Below, piece after piece: positions 11,506 to 22,595 of a stretch of DNA of 64,000 nt. Position 1 is the first letter of the stretch; every line of letters starts with the position of its first letter. Made by a program: the position numbers and the translations under genes. This DNA comes from Delphinapterus leucas (lineage: Eukaryota; Chordata; Mammalia; Artiodactyla; Monodontidae): NCBI RefSeq assembly GCF_002288925.2, contig NW_022098043.1:1700157-1764156 (forward strand), read 5' to 3'. The notes beneath the pieces were generated by a model. That model searched no databases. It was not told the DNA's origin and saw only the letters and a program-made list of their open reading frames with translations.

Positions 11506-13815
11506 ATGTACTGTTGCTCAGGTAGTTTTCCACAGGTGAGTCTCTTGTCGGGCTTGGCCCATCCGCAAAATGCTTTGGAGTTGCATGGACCTGGCTTCTG
11601 ACCCCTTACTTGCTGAACCTTAATTTCTTCATCTGCAAATGGGAATATAGATCACTGGCAGCTTTCAGGGAGGATTAGGTACGGCATATGTAAGGTAACT
11701 ACCATAGTGCTCAGTGGGTGTTGCCAGGATTATTTCTGTGCAAAATGAAAATACTGATTATTTTGAGGATTAAATGAAATAACGTATGGAAGCATCCTGC
11801 TTACGGTATATACTCCAGTGTCGTGCTGGCTGTGAGAGACAGGACCAGCCCTTGGGAGGGACATAAGGTGAAAACTAGAAAGGTGACACCTAAAATGTGA
11901 AGACAGGAGAAGCTGGGTGACTTGAAGCCAGACTTTTGCATTATTTTGTAGATGGGTAAAGATGTCCAGTAGTCACAGAGGTACAATGTCTTGTATCAAG
12001 AGATCCTGCAACTTTGACTTGCTTCTCTATGGGAGGGGACAGAAGCTTGCGTGTCTTACTGTCCTTCCCAGTGCAGCTAAGCGAGTCCAAACTGCAGGTG
12101 GTTAGACCACAGGGGGCGGGTGGGAGGGGTTCTGGCTAAAACCTGACCGAGGCAGAGAGAGGGAACAGTTTAGTCACCGGCGGCGGAATGACACCTGTCA
12201 GTGAGGGAATGCTGAGGGAATGCTGATCGTCCTGGGCAGGGAGGTGCCGCCCACCTCACTCCAGGGTGTGTGTGTACACACCCACCCCTTTCTTAGAGCT
12301 CTGCAAGCTCGTGAGGGCCAGGCCCTGTCTTTGTCCTCCAGGAGGTTGTACCAGTGATCAGCTACTGGTATGCTCAGGCACTCAACAAATACGCTGGCTT
12401 TGGGATAAAGTGGTGAACACCACGGGTCCCTGCTGCCGACCGCATCCTACTGGGGCGTGTGGATGGTGAACCGGTGCAAAGATCATGAGAGGCACGATGC
12501 GTCCACTGCTTCGAGGAGGGGGCCTTTGATCCCGTTCTTAGCGGCCAGGGAGTGTTTCCTGGAGGAGGTGACCTTTTCAAAGTCGGATGTTTTCAGCTGC
12601 AGGGAATAACTAGCGTAAACGATTTGGGCCTGTTTTCTCACATAAGTCTGGTGGCAGGCAGTTTCAGGAACCAGGCTCTTACTCAGCTTCTCCCTCCTCT
12701 CAGGAGGGCTTGTCATCTTCCAGGTGTAGAGTTTCAGAAGGTGGTGACTGCATCACACCCCATATCAATTGCCAAGCGAAAGAAGTCATCCATGAAGCAA
12801 AACTTTCCCCCAAAGGTGTCATTGGCCCCAAAATGTGTGACGTGACCACCTCTAACTGTAAATTTGGGAAAACAGCAAAGGATAATGGGCAGGCCCTACA
12901 CCAGGACTTGCCCCTTGGGACTGGACACCAACTGTTTCCAGTAAAGTCTTGTTGGCAAGGAAGGAAGAAAGGGAGATTGCCCAGCATAGGTGAGGTAGGA
13001 CTTGAGGGGAAGATGTTTCCATCAGAGGGAACAGTGTGTGCAAAGACCTGGAAGTAAGAGCATAGCACATTCTTGGAACTGAACACCTTTTGTCACGCCT
13101 GGAGCAGAGAAGTGGGGTGAGGTGAGACCAGGGAGATGAGAAAGTCATAATAAGGAATTTGGGTTTCAGCCGTGACATCCCCTTTTCCCAGACGGCCTAA
13201 CACCTTCCCGTTTCCTTTCTGGCACACGATAGCCACAGACCCACTTGGAAAGTCAGCAGTGGTCCCAGCCCATTCCCATAACCCTGCTCAGAGCCATCTT
13301 TTCAGCGATGACCTGGCCCGTGAGAGAGGTGTGCGTTGGGCAATGTACATTGGGCACTGAACCAGCTGCGTTGCTCAAGGTGCCTCCAGGGTGTCTCCGT
13401 GGCAGCTGGTTCATCCCCTTCAAGGTTGAGGGGCTCCTTGGGCAGGGAAGGCTGGCTGGAGGAGCGCCAGGGCCCAGAAAGAGCGGAAGGCTGGATGAGA
13501 CACTTCACTCCTCTTCCTGTGGTTTGCTGTGAATAATGGGGACGATCCCAGCACTCTCACGCCTCCCAGAGGGCAGCTCATTGCTGCCTGTGGGCTACCG
13601 CGGGCTGAGCCAGATGGGTAGGGGTAGCAGCCGGGCATTTAGGCCTCAGCTTCCTCACGTGTCAAGTGGGAATTGTCCCTTTAAAACGAGGTGTAACCAC
13701 CAAAAGCATCAGTCCAGACATCCCACCCCCGTGGCTGGCCTCTCAGTGTCAGTCTGGGGCCACCACAGCTGGGCCCCCCCTTCCAGCCCTTCTCACAGGC
13801 CCCAGTGAAGGTTGG

Positions 13816-13816
<1 letters not shown>
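11506..13816. other. Intergenic DNA downstream of DNAJC8
   Basis: About 11560-11730 resembles a MIR ('ttaatttcttcatctgcaaa'). A 'ccacagggggcggg' sequence at 12107-12120 partly matches a CTCF core. I see no supported gene; open frames of 60-130 codons occur on both strands without homology or splice support. Confidence 0.45.

Positions 13817-13818
<2 letters not shown>

Positions 13819-13866
<48 letters not shown>
13819..13866. repeat. (GT)n microsatellite
   Basis: Nearly pure GT dinucleotides over about 48 bases, followed by 'ggtggcggggg'. Likely length-polymorphic. Confidence 0.97.
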
Positions 13867-13868
<2 letters not shown>

Positions 13869-14084
13869 TGGCGGGGGCGTGGTTGAGTCTGGGCCTGCAC
13901 TGGCTGGAACCTCAGGGAAGCAGGGTTCGCCCTCTCCATTTCCTTCTCCCCTTCTGCAGCCCTGCATTCGTCCTAGCACATCTGTTTCATCTGTCCCCTT
14001 GCTGGAGGTCATCCATGCTCCTCATTATTTGATTTAGGAATAGTGGGAACGTCCGGCGGCCCTGAGGAAAGAGCTCAGAAGGGC

Positions 14085-14400
14085 CTGGGAGTCACCTTGC
14101 CAAGTGCCTGCTCTGCCCCTGACTGGCTTTGTAATCCTGGCCAGTCATTTTGCCTCTCTGGGCTTTAGCTTCCTCTTCTTCAGTAAAATGAGGGTAAAAA
14201 TAGCTCCTCTGTCCCTGTTCCGTGAACTCAAGTAAGATTCTGTCTATTGTAGAAAGAACAAACCTTGCAAGTGGAGGTGTCAGGCCGACTGGAGTCTTGA
14301 AACTTCTCTGAGCCTCAGCTTCCATCATCTCTTAAATCTGTTGCCCTGAGGGTTAAGGAGATCAGGGAACCCTCTGCCCAGCACAGCGGGGTGCACAGTG
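14085..14400 (+). repeat. Two MIR-type SINE fossils
   Basis: Both 14085-14215 ('gcctctctgggctttagctt') and 14275-14400 ('ctctgagcctcagcttcc') contain the MIR pattern of a gene-tRNA-like head and conserved core. Confidence 0.6.
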
Positions 14401-14477
14401 GGTACTCCTCTCCGTCCCCTCCTCTGGCAGGGTGGTCCCTGCTCCAAGATTGGGTGGAAGAGCAGAAAATGGAGGAT

Positions 14478-14790
14478 GCCTGGGAAACTTGTTAAAAAAC
14501 ATTCTCGGGACTTCCCTGGTGGTCCAGTGGGGAAGACTCTGCGATCCCAGCGCAGGGGGCCTGGGTTTGATCCCTGGTCGGAGAACTAGATCCCACATGC
14601 ATGCCGCAACTAAGAAGCCCGCGTGCCACAATGAAGCTTCCGCCATGCCACAACTAAGACCCGGCACAACCAAAATAAATAAATAAAATAAATAATAAAT
14701 AAATATTTTAAAAACCCCACAAAAAAACATTCTCTGGTCTCCCTGAAGATTCTAATTCAGGATTCAGGCTGGAGGAGACAGACAGCTGGA
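14478..14790. mobile_element. MER5A-like hAT fossil interrupted by a SINE
   Basis: The sequence 'cctgggaaacttgttaaaa' left of the SINE and 'gattctaattcaggattcag' right of it resemble the internal part of a MER5A element. The SINE at 14507-14721 split it. Confidence 0.5.
14507..14721 (+). mobile_element. CHR-type SINE
   Basis: Starts 'gggacttccctggtggtcca' and ends in a (taaa)n tail. The target-site duplication 'aaaaaacattctc' is at 14494-14506 and 14722-14734. Confidence 0.93.
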
Positions 14791-15013
14791 TCTTTAACGA
14801 GCTCCTGGGTTAACCCCACCAGCACTGGAACGTCAGGCAGGGACAGCAAGTCCACCGGGAGGTAGGGGGTGGGGAGAGCTTGGGTTCTGCTACAGATGCC
14901 AAAATCCTCGCCCTACACCTGTGGCTCAGAGCAGGTAAGCATGGCTAGAAAGAGCTCTTAGGTAATGGGGCTCTCCTTGCCCAGTCCCTGGCTCCCTCCA
15001 AGCCTGCTCTGAC

Positions 15014-15400
15014 GTCCTACCTTGGAATCACCCGGGTGCTTGTTAAAAATTCATTTCCTTGGCCCCATGACTAGCACTGCTGATTCAGAATCTCTCTTGA
15101 AGTAGAATCTGAGAACCTGCTTTTTTTTTTTTTTTTTTTTTTCGTTGTGCGGGCCTCTCACTGCTGTGGCCTCTCCCATTGCGGAGCACAGGCTCCGGAC
15201 GCGCAGGCTCAGCGGCCATGGCTCACGGGCCCAGCCGCTCCGCGGCATGTGGGATCTTCCCAGACCGGGGCACGAACCCGTGTCCCCTGCATCGGCAGGT
15301 GGACTCAACCACTGCGCCACCAGGGAAGCCACTGCTTTTGTTTTAAACCTTCATTTTTAACAAGTTCTCCGACTGAGTCTGATGTGGAGAAGGGATTTGA
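15014..15400. mobile_element. MER5A-like hAT fossil interrupted by a SINE
   Basis: 'ggaatcacccgggtgcttgt' and 'actgctgattcagaatctct' before the SINE, and 'gttctccgactgagtctgat' after it, fit a MER5A-type element. Confidence 0.5.
15125..15330 (-). mobile_element. CHR-type SINE, medium GC-rich type, near consensus
   Basis: A T-run tail at left is followed by the GC-rich body and the reversed head 'ccaccagggaagcc'. A short duplication 'ctgctttt' is at 15117-15124 and 15332-15339. Little divergence from the other medium-type copies here suggests a young insertion. Confidence 0.93.
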
Positions 15401-15797
15401 CTTCCAGTTCTGGGACACCAGGCAGGAACTTGGGTAAATAAAGTGATTTTCACTTACCAAGTTCCTATTATGTGCCCAGGTGTCATGCCAGGTCTAACAG
15501 AGGGAATATATGTGGCTGTTACTGACCCAGGATGCTGAGGCTCTGAGCGGGCTACAGCTGAAGACCAGAGGCAGCAGTCAAAGCCCGGTCTCGTAGATTC
15601 TTAGTGTTGGTGTTTGAGAATGTCCACCTATGCCAGGGTCCAGTTTGCTTCTCTCTGTGGCCTGACACCTCTGCTTCCTGCTAAGCCCAATCTGATATTT
15701 CAGGGAGATGGAGGTGGAGATAAGGAGTAACTCTCAGTGCAGAATGCGCAGTGGGAGCCCAGGCACAGTCCTAGGCTTTGACAGAACTCTGGTGCTT

Positions 15798-16205
15798 TGC
15801 CATGGTCAGACTAGGTACTCCTCAGAGCAAGGATCTATCTTCCCTCTCAGACTGGGGGTCAGGAGAGCCGGGATGCTGCATCTCCCCTCACACGGGGCTG
15901 GCTTCAGGAGGCAGAATTTTCTCTTTCCTAACAGACTGGGCATCCCTGAGGGCAGGCTGTCTCCTCCTTGGCTGGGGGCACTTGTGGGCAGGTTGTCACA
16001 GCCATTGGACCGTGGCTTCCTGTGGGCAAGACTGGCTGTGCATCCTCTCAGACAGGGGTATCTTCTGAAAGCAGCTTTGGGCGTTTTCTAGCACCGTGGG
16101 GCTCGCTGGATTGGGGCAGCACCCACTGAAGCTCGGGCTCCTGAAACAGGGCTGAGCCCTCCCTAGGTCAGGGCCCATCTCCCCCTCAGACCAGGAACCC
16201 AGTTC
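15798..16205. repeat. Degenerate minisatellite, unit about 36-42 bases
   Basis: About nine to ten diverged units share a pattern of 'cctctcagactgggg' followed by 'gagggcaggctg'. Similar starts are seen near 15803, 15843, 15883, 15927 and 16041. The period is judged by eye and the units are uneven. Confidence 0.5.
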
Positions 16206-16298
16206 CTCCCTTCTCTACCAGCCCAGGCCCGGCCCTTCCTCCCAGAGGGGCTCTGCATTAGATGGACCAGCCCAGTGTTGCTGGCTGAGCTGATGTGC

Positions 16299-16328
16299 AG
16301 AGAGAGAGAGAGAGAGAGAGAGCGCGCG
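16299..16328. repeat. (AG)n microsatellite with GC tail
   Basis: Twelve AG dinucleotides followed by 'cgcgcgc'. The GC tail is a possible Z-DNA former. Confidence 0.9.
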
Positions 16329-16779
16329 CTTCCCGGCTGGGTGTGAGTATTCTTGGTGACCTTGGAGTTGGGGCCCCACCCAAGGAGCTGGCTTCCTGGC
16401 CTTGTGCTCACCCAGCAGAGCCTACAGGCAGGGCTTCCCTAATCCTTCGTCCGCCACTGCTAACCGGGGACTGCAGCCTCAAGTGAGTCACGCACCTGGG
16501 TCTGGGCCCGCCTTCTGCCTCCTTCCTGTTCCTTCCTCGCTTCCTGAGCTCCCTGAGAAACCGGCAGGAAACATGCTCTCGGCGGCCCCAACCTCCCCCT
16601 CGGCCTCTTGTTGCCTCCTAGACCACTGTCCCTGCAGTTCCTCAGGTAAGAGGCTGGTGGCCTGGGTGACAGGGTCAGGTTTGGCTACTTTGGCTGGCTG
16701 CTCTGCATAATCCTTGAGGCGGGTCAGGCTCCGGAGGGGTCTGCCCAGCTGGGTTATGTCAGACTTCCCCCCGCCGTCA

Positions 16780-17240
16780 GCACCCCTCATGGACACACAA
16801 CCCCCTTTATCACTCATAGACACAGCACACATCCTTTCACCCCTCATAGACATTTAACACACACAATCACCAACAGACGTGGCATTCCCTCACACACTTC
16901 ACAGAAAACACACCCTCATCACCCGCAGACACCGTCCATGGCCCCTCACAAATACACGTCATACAACAGACCCTTGACATCCACTGACCCCACCCACTAC
17001 ACGCAATACACACAGTCACAATTGACACAATAGTCCCTTGTAGGATGTATGTTGTAACTCACAGGATGAAATACACATCCTTATAGACATACAACATGTA
17101 CCGATAGCACTGACGTACAGAACACATGAACCCTTGCAGGGCACAAGAAGCCCAGACTTGAAAGACCCTCCACTCACTCACGGCAAACAAACTTCTCCAC
17201 ACACACACGCACACACGCACACACACACACACATACATAT
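16780..17240. repeat. Degenerate CA-rich tandem region ending in (CA)n
   Basis: Repeated 'cccctcatagacac'-like units about 30-40 bases apart, strongly diverged, run into a purer CA array at 17194-17234. The array has 'cgcaca' interruptions. Confidence 0.55.
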
Positions 17241-17509
17241 CATAGAAACTCCTCACACCCCGAAACAGGTCCCCAAGATCCTTGGGTGGTACTGCTCAGC
17301 TGGGGCAGGGGCTGGGGCCCAGTCAGCAGCATTATCCCCACTTCTCACCTCCCCCGCGTTGGACCCTGTTTGTGTACTGGGGGGCAGCCAGGAGCAGAGC
17401 TGGGGGTCTGGGTCACATCATGGAGCATGATGCAAGGGGCCACCTTTCCCAGCTGTCTGAGTGCAGCTTCCTGATGGCCCTGGGTCTCCACACAAGCTGA
17501 TGATAAAAA

Positions 17510-17753
17510 ATAACTGGCTAGCATTTATCACATGCCTGCTGTGAGTCAGACATACCGCTCACTGATTTTGCAAGTATTATTCTTATTTAATTATGTGATA
17601 CCTTTATGAAGTAGATAGATACCATTATCCTCATTTTGCAGCTATGTTTCCATATAGGCTCAGAGAGGTTAAGAAACTTCCCCGATATGCCACAGCTAGG
17701 AGGCAGCAGCGGGATTTAGACATAAGTAAGTCTGACCTCAGACTCCACTTCTT
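17510..17753 (+). repeat. MIR-type SINE, continued after a nested insertion
   Basis: 'ggctcagagaggttaagaaa' and 'cacagctaggaggcagcagc' are typical MIR sequence. The element is cut at 17753 by a CHR SINE and resumes at 20563. Confidence 0.7.
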
Positions 17754-20562
17754 TTTTCTTTTTAAATTAATTAATTATTGCTGTGTTGGATCGTTGCTGC
17801 GCGTGGACTTTCTCTAGTTACGGCCAGCGGGGGCTACTCTTTGTTCGGGTGTGTGGGCTTCTCATTGCGGGGCTTCTCTTGTTGCAGCACACGGGCTCTA
17901 GGCGCACGGACTTCGGTAGTTGTGGAACATGGGCTCAGTAGTTGTGGCTCACAGGCTCTAGAGCGCAAGCTCAGTAGTTGTGGTGCATGGGCTTAGTTGC
18001 TCTGCGGTTCCCGGACCAGGGCTTGAATCCATGTCCCCTGCACTGGCAGGCGGATTCTTTTTTTTTTTCTCCATTTGTTTATTTTTGTTTTTATTTCCTT
18101 TACTCTAGGAGGTAGATCAAAAAAGATCTTGCTGTGATTTATGTCAAAGAGTGTTCTTCCTATGTTTTCCTCTAAGAGTTTTATAGTGTCCGGTCTTACA
18201 TTTAGGTCTCTAATCCATTTTGAGTTTATTTTTGTGTATGGTGTTAGGGAGTGTTCTAATTTCATTCTTTTACATGTAGCTGTCCAGTTTTCCCAGCACC
18301 ACTTATTGAAGAGACTGTCTTTTCTCCATTGTATATCCTTGCCTCCTTTGTCATAGATTAGTTGACCATAGGTGTGTGGGTTTATCTCTGGGCTTTCTAT
18401 CCTGTTCCCTTGATCTATATTTCTGTTTTTGTGCCAGTACCATATTGTCTTGATTACTGTAGCTTTGTATTATAGTCTGAAGTCAGGGAGTCTGATTCCT
18501 CCAGCTCCTTTCTTTTCCCTCAAGATCGCTTTGGCTATTTGGGGTCTTTTATGTCTCCATACAAATTTTAAGATTTTTTTGTTCTAGTTCTGTAAAATAT
18601 GCGATTGGTAATTTGATAGGGATTGCACTGAATCTGTATATTGCTTTGGGTAGTATAGTCATTTTCACAATGTTGATTCTTCCAATCCAAGATGTCTCTC
18701 CATCTGTTTGTATCATCTTTAATTTCTTTCATCAGTGTCTTGTAGTTTTCTGCATACAGGTCTTTTGTCTCCCTAGGTAGGTTTATTCCTAGGTATTTTA
18801 TTCTTTTTTTTTTTTTGCTGTGGGTTTGTCGTATATGGCCTTTATTATGTTGAAGTAGGTTCCCCCATGCCCACTTTCTGGAGAGTTTTTATCATAAATC
18901 AGTGTTGAATTTTGTCAAAAGCTTTTTCTGCATCTAGTGAGATGATCATATGGTTTTTATTCTTCAATTTGTTAATATGGTGTATCACATTGACTGATTT
19001 GCATATATTGAAGAATCCTTGCATCCCTGGGATAAATCCCATTTGATCATGGTGTATGATCCTTTTAATGTGTTGTTGGATTCTGTTTGCTAGTATTTTG
19101 TTGAGGATTTTTGCATCTATATTCATCAGTGAGATTGGTCTGCAATTTTCTTCTTTTGTAGTATCTTTGACTGGTTTTCCTTCCTTGTCTCTTGTAACAT
19201 TCTTTATTTTAAAGTCTATTATATCTGATATGAGTATTGCTACTCCAGCTTTCTTTTGATTTCCATTTGCATGGAATATCTTTTTCCATCCCCTCACTTT
19301 CAGTCTGTAAGTGTCCCTAGGTCTGAAGTGGGTCTCTTGTAGACATACCCATACATATATATGGGTCCTGTTTTTGTATCCATTCAGCAAGCCCATGTCT
19401 TTTGGTTGAAGCATTTAATCCATTCACGTTTAAGGTATTATTGATATGTATGTTCCTATTATCATTTTCTTAATTGTTTTGGGTTTGTTTTTGTAGGTCC
19501 TTTTCTTCTCTTGTGTTTCCCACTTAGAGAAGTTCCTTTAGCATTTGTTGTAGAGCTGGTTTGGTGGTGCTGAATTCTCTTAGCTTTTGCTTATCTGTAA
19601 AGTTTTTGATTTCTCCATTGAATCTGAATGAGATCCTTGTCGGGTAGAGTAATATTGGTTGTAGGTTCTTTCCTTTCATCACTTTAAATATATCATGCCA
19701 CTCCCTTTTGGCTTGTAGCGATTCTGCTGAGAAATCAGCTGTTAACCTTATGGGAGTTCCCTTGTATGTTAGTTGTCATTTTTCCCTTGCTGTTTTCAAT
19801 AATTTTTTTGTCTTTAATTTTTGTCAATTTGATTACTATGTGTCTCGGTGTGTTTCTCTTTGGGTTTATCCTGCCTGGGACTCTCTGCGCTTCCTGGACT
19901 TGGGTGGCTATTTCCTTTCCCATGTTAGGGAAGTTTTCGACTATAATCTCTTCCAATATTTTCTCGGGTCCTTTCTCTCTCCCTTCTCCTTCTGGGACCC
20001 CTATAATGCGAATATTGTTGTGTTTAATGTTGTCCCAAAAGTCTCTTAGGCTGTCTTCATTTCTTTTCATTCTTTTTTCTTTATTCTGTTCCGTGGCATT
20101 GAATTCCACCATTCTGTCTTCCATTCTTCTGCCTCAGTTATTCTGCTATTGATTCCTTCTAGTGTATTTTTCATTTCAGTTATTGTATTGTTCATCTCTG
20201 TTTGTTTGTTCTTTAATTCTTCTAGGTGTTTTTTCTTTAATTCGTCTAGGTCTTTGTTAAACGTTTCTTGCATCTTCTTGATCTTTGCCTCCATTCTTTT
20301 TCCGAGGTCCTGTATCATCTTCACTATCATTATTCTGAATTTTTTTCTGGAAGGTTGCCTATCTCCACTTCATGTAGTTGTTTTTCTGGGGTTTTATCTT
20401 GTTCCTTCATCTGGTACATAGCCCTCTGCCTTTTCATCTTGTCTATCTTTCTGTGAATGTGGTTTTTGTTCCACAAACTGCAGGATTGTAGTTCTTCTTT
20501 GCTTCAGCTGTCTTCCCTCTGGGGCAGGCAGATTCTTAACCGCTGCGCCACCAGGGAAGTCC
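17754..20562 (-). mobile_element. CHR-type SINE, long type, split by an L1
   Basis: The tail and body lie at 17754-18059 and the head ('accagggaagtccc' reversed) at 20538-20562. Its own target-site duplication 'ctccacttctt' is at 17743-17753 and 20563-20573. The L1 between 18060 and 20522 was inserted later. Confidence 0.93.
18060..20522 (-). mobile_element. L1 retrotransposon copy with internal deletions, nested in a SINE
   Basis: Read on the - strand from 20522: the end of the 5' UTR, an ORF1 region (about 20330 down to 19540), the start of ORF2 endonuclease (GVAILISD), then reverse transcriptase pieces ([29 protein letters not shown]), and a later ORF2 part ending near 18070. A joint near 19173 removes about 1 kb between endonuclease and RT, and one near 18815 removes a few hundred bases. 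The end of ORF2 and the 3' UTR are absent although a poly-T tract and a 15-base target-site duplication (18045-18059 and 20523-20537) border the copy. Not functional. Confidence 0.92.
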
Positions 20563-20752
20563 CTCCACTTCTTTATTATTTATTAAAAATAAAAAAATTT
20601 TTTTTAAAGAGGTAACAAATGAGCAAGTCAAAAGTTCAGTAGATATAAAAGAACACACAGTGAAAAGACTCCCTCTGATCCTTGTTCTCAAAACATCCAA
20701 TTTTGCTGTCTGGAGGAAACCCCCCGAGTTACCCCTTGGAGACCTCTCTTTT

Positions 20753-20873
20753 TTTTTTGCTGCCCTTGTGGCTTGTGGGATGTTCTTTCCCCGACCAGGG
20801 ATTGTACGCATGTTCCTGGGGCCCCAGCCATGAAAGTGTGGAGTCCTAACCACTGGACTGCCAGGGAGTTCCT
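20753..20873 (-). mobile_element. CHR-type SINE, short type
   Basis: T-run at left and reversed head 'ctgccagggagttcc' at right. The target-site duplication 'gacctctctttt' is at 20741-20752 and 20874-20885. Confidence 0.9.
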
Positions 20874-20885
20874 GACCTCTCTTTT

Positions 20886-21230
20886 AACAACAGTCACAGG
20901 GCAGTCTAGCAGTAAGAGTTCCAAGTGCAGTGCCCAGACTCTGGGGGCTTCCCATGTCCTCCCCCTCCTCTATCTGCCCGGGTGAGGAGTGGGGCCGGAA
21001 GGTCTAAGGCTCCTTCCAACCTAAGACCTAAGTCCACTCCTGCCCTAAATCCTCAGGGAGACCCTTGCCCTTGATTCTGCTGGACCTGGATCTTCTCCCC
21101 CTTATCTCACCCCTGGGGGCCCCACCACACCCCTGAGTCTTCATTTCAGGATCCAGTGCAGGATGAGGTGACCCCTCTTACAAGCTGGTGGAGGGGAGCA
21201 GTTCTCACTGCTGTCGAAGGTGTGCCCAGG
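20886..21230. other. Intergenic, nothing recognised
   Basis: No repeat or gene identified in this stretch. Confidence 0.4.
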
Positions 21231-21485
21231 GTGAAGAGGGGGAGCAGGTGGGACTGAGCCCTTACCAGAGGAGGGAGAGGATGAGGGAGAAGAAGGGGGA
21301 GAGGAGGGAGGAGAAAGAGGACTAGCTGCCTGGCACTGTCCTTTACAGACGTAATGCCATGATGAGGTTGGCGGTGTCATTCCTGCTTTACAAATGAAGA
21401 ATCTGAGGCTCAGGGGGCCCAGTGGTTAAGAGGCAGAGTTTGAGGGAGGATGAGTAAATGAGAAAGAGAGAGAGAGAGTCAGAGA
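21231..21485. repeat. Purine-rich tract, MIR remnant and (GA)n
   Basis: Positions 21262-21322 are almost all purine on the + strand, able in principle to form triplex DNA. A MIR core ('acaaatgaagaatctgaggc') follows at 21325-21440, then a short (GA)n near 21461-21478. Confidence 0.6.
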
Positions 21486-21689
21486 GAGAAACTGAGGTTA
21501 TGATGGTGAGGAGTAAGAGGATTCAGGGCTGCCAAGCATCAGGGCTGGCCATCCCCGAGAGGGCTCTCATAGTGAACCTGCTGCCCAAGTGACTTATGGG
21601 TTCTGAGGCCTCTGGTTTTGTAGTAATCCCCCTTCTCCAGTGATTCTTTCTCTCTTCTGTTCGTTTGCGCTATTTGTCTATCTTTGTGC

Positions 21690-21813
21690 TTTTTTTCTGT
21701 CAGTGCGTGCATGGCTGACTTGCAGAATCTTAGTTCCCTGAGCAGGGATTGAACCTGGGCCCTCCGCAGTGAAAGTGCAGACTCCTAACCACCGGATCGC
21801 CAGGGAATTCCCC
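21690..21813 (-). mobile_element. CHR-type SINE, short type
   Basis: T-rich left end, 'gcagggattgaacctgggcc' as the reversed B-box region, and reversed head 'gccagggaattcccc'. Confidence 0.85.
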
Positions 21814-22379
21814 ATCCTATCTTAATTACTTCAACTTTATAGTAAATCTTGATATACAATGTGGCATTTTCTTGACTTATTCTCCAAATTATCTAGGCAA
21901 ATCTCAGACTTAGGTTATATATATAAATACGTATTACAAATTCCCGTGCACCTACTGCTGAGTTAACTAGAATATTACAGATATAATAGGAATCTCCTGT
22001 GTATCTTCACTAAATCTGCTCCCTCCCTCTCTCCCCAGAGGTAATCATAACCTGAATTTGTCTTTATATGTTGACGCATATGTAGTGTAGTGTGCCCACT
22101 AATAATAATAATGTTTAAAGTCTTAGGAAATAGTATCATGCTGTATGCATCCTTCTGCAACTTGCTTTTCTAGTTAAGCATTATGTTTATTGTCCAGGTT
22201 ATTACATGTAGCTCTGTTCATTTTTACATATGTATAGGATTACATTGAGAAACATACAAATATTAATATTTCCAGTATGTAACTAGGAATAATGTGCATT
22301 TTCAACTTTATTATGAAATTAATTTCCAAAATGGTGGTGCCATTTGTAGTTTCTTTTTATCAGTGTAATGAGGGTTTCT

Positions 22380-22595
22380 TTCTTTTTTTTTTTTTTTTAT
22401 TTTGCGGTACGCTGGCCTCTCACTGTTGTGGTCTCTCCCGTTGCGGAGCACAGGCTCCGGACGCGCAGGCTCAGTGGCCATAGCTCACGGGCCCAGCCGC
22501 TCCGCGGCATGTGGGATCTTCCCGGACCAGGGCACGAAACCGTGTCCCCTGCATCAGCAGGCGGACTCTCAACCACTGCGCCACCAGGAAAGCCC
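22380..22595 (-). mobile_element. CHR-type SINE, medium GC-rich type, near consensus
   Basis: T-run tail, GC-rich body and reversed head 'ccaccaggaaagccc'. The target-site duplication 'agggtttct' is at 22371-22379 and 22596-22604. Confidence 0.93.

Noticed and set aside
12483..13638. Cluster of open frames of 60-128 codons between DNAJC8 and PTAFR
   Set aside because: Overlapping frames on both strands with no recognised domain, splice sites or codon pattern; expected by chance in GC-richer DNA.
19173..19173. L1 internal joint as an RNA splice junction
   Set aside because: The sense sequence of the full-length copy at this point lacks GT/AG bases, so deletion is the simpler reading.
18899..19414. 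Reverse transcriptase-like 171-codon frame as a host gene
   Set aside because: It is part of an L1 with internal deletions, bordered by target-site duplications.
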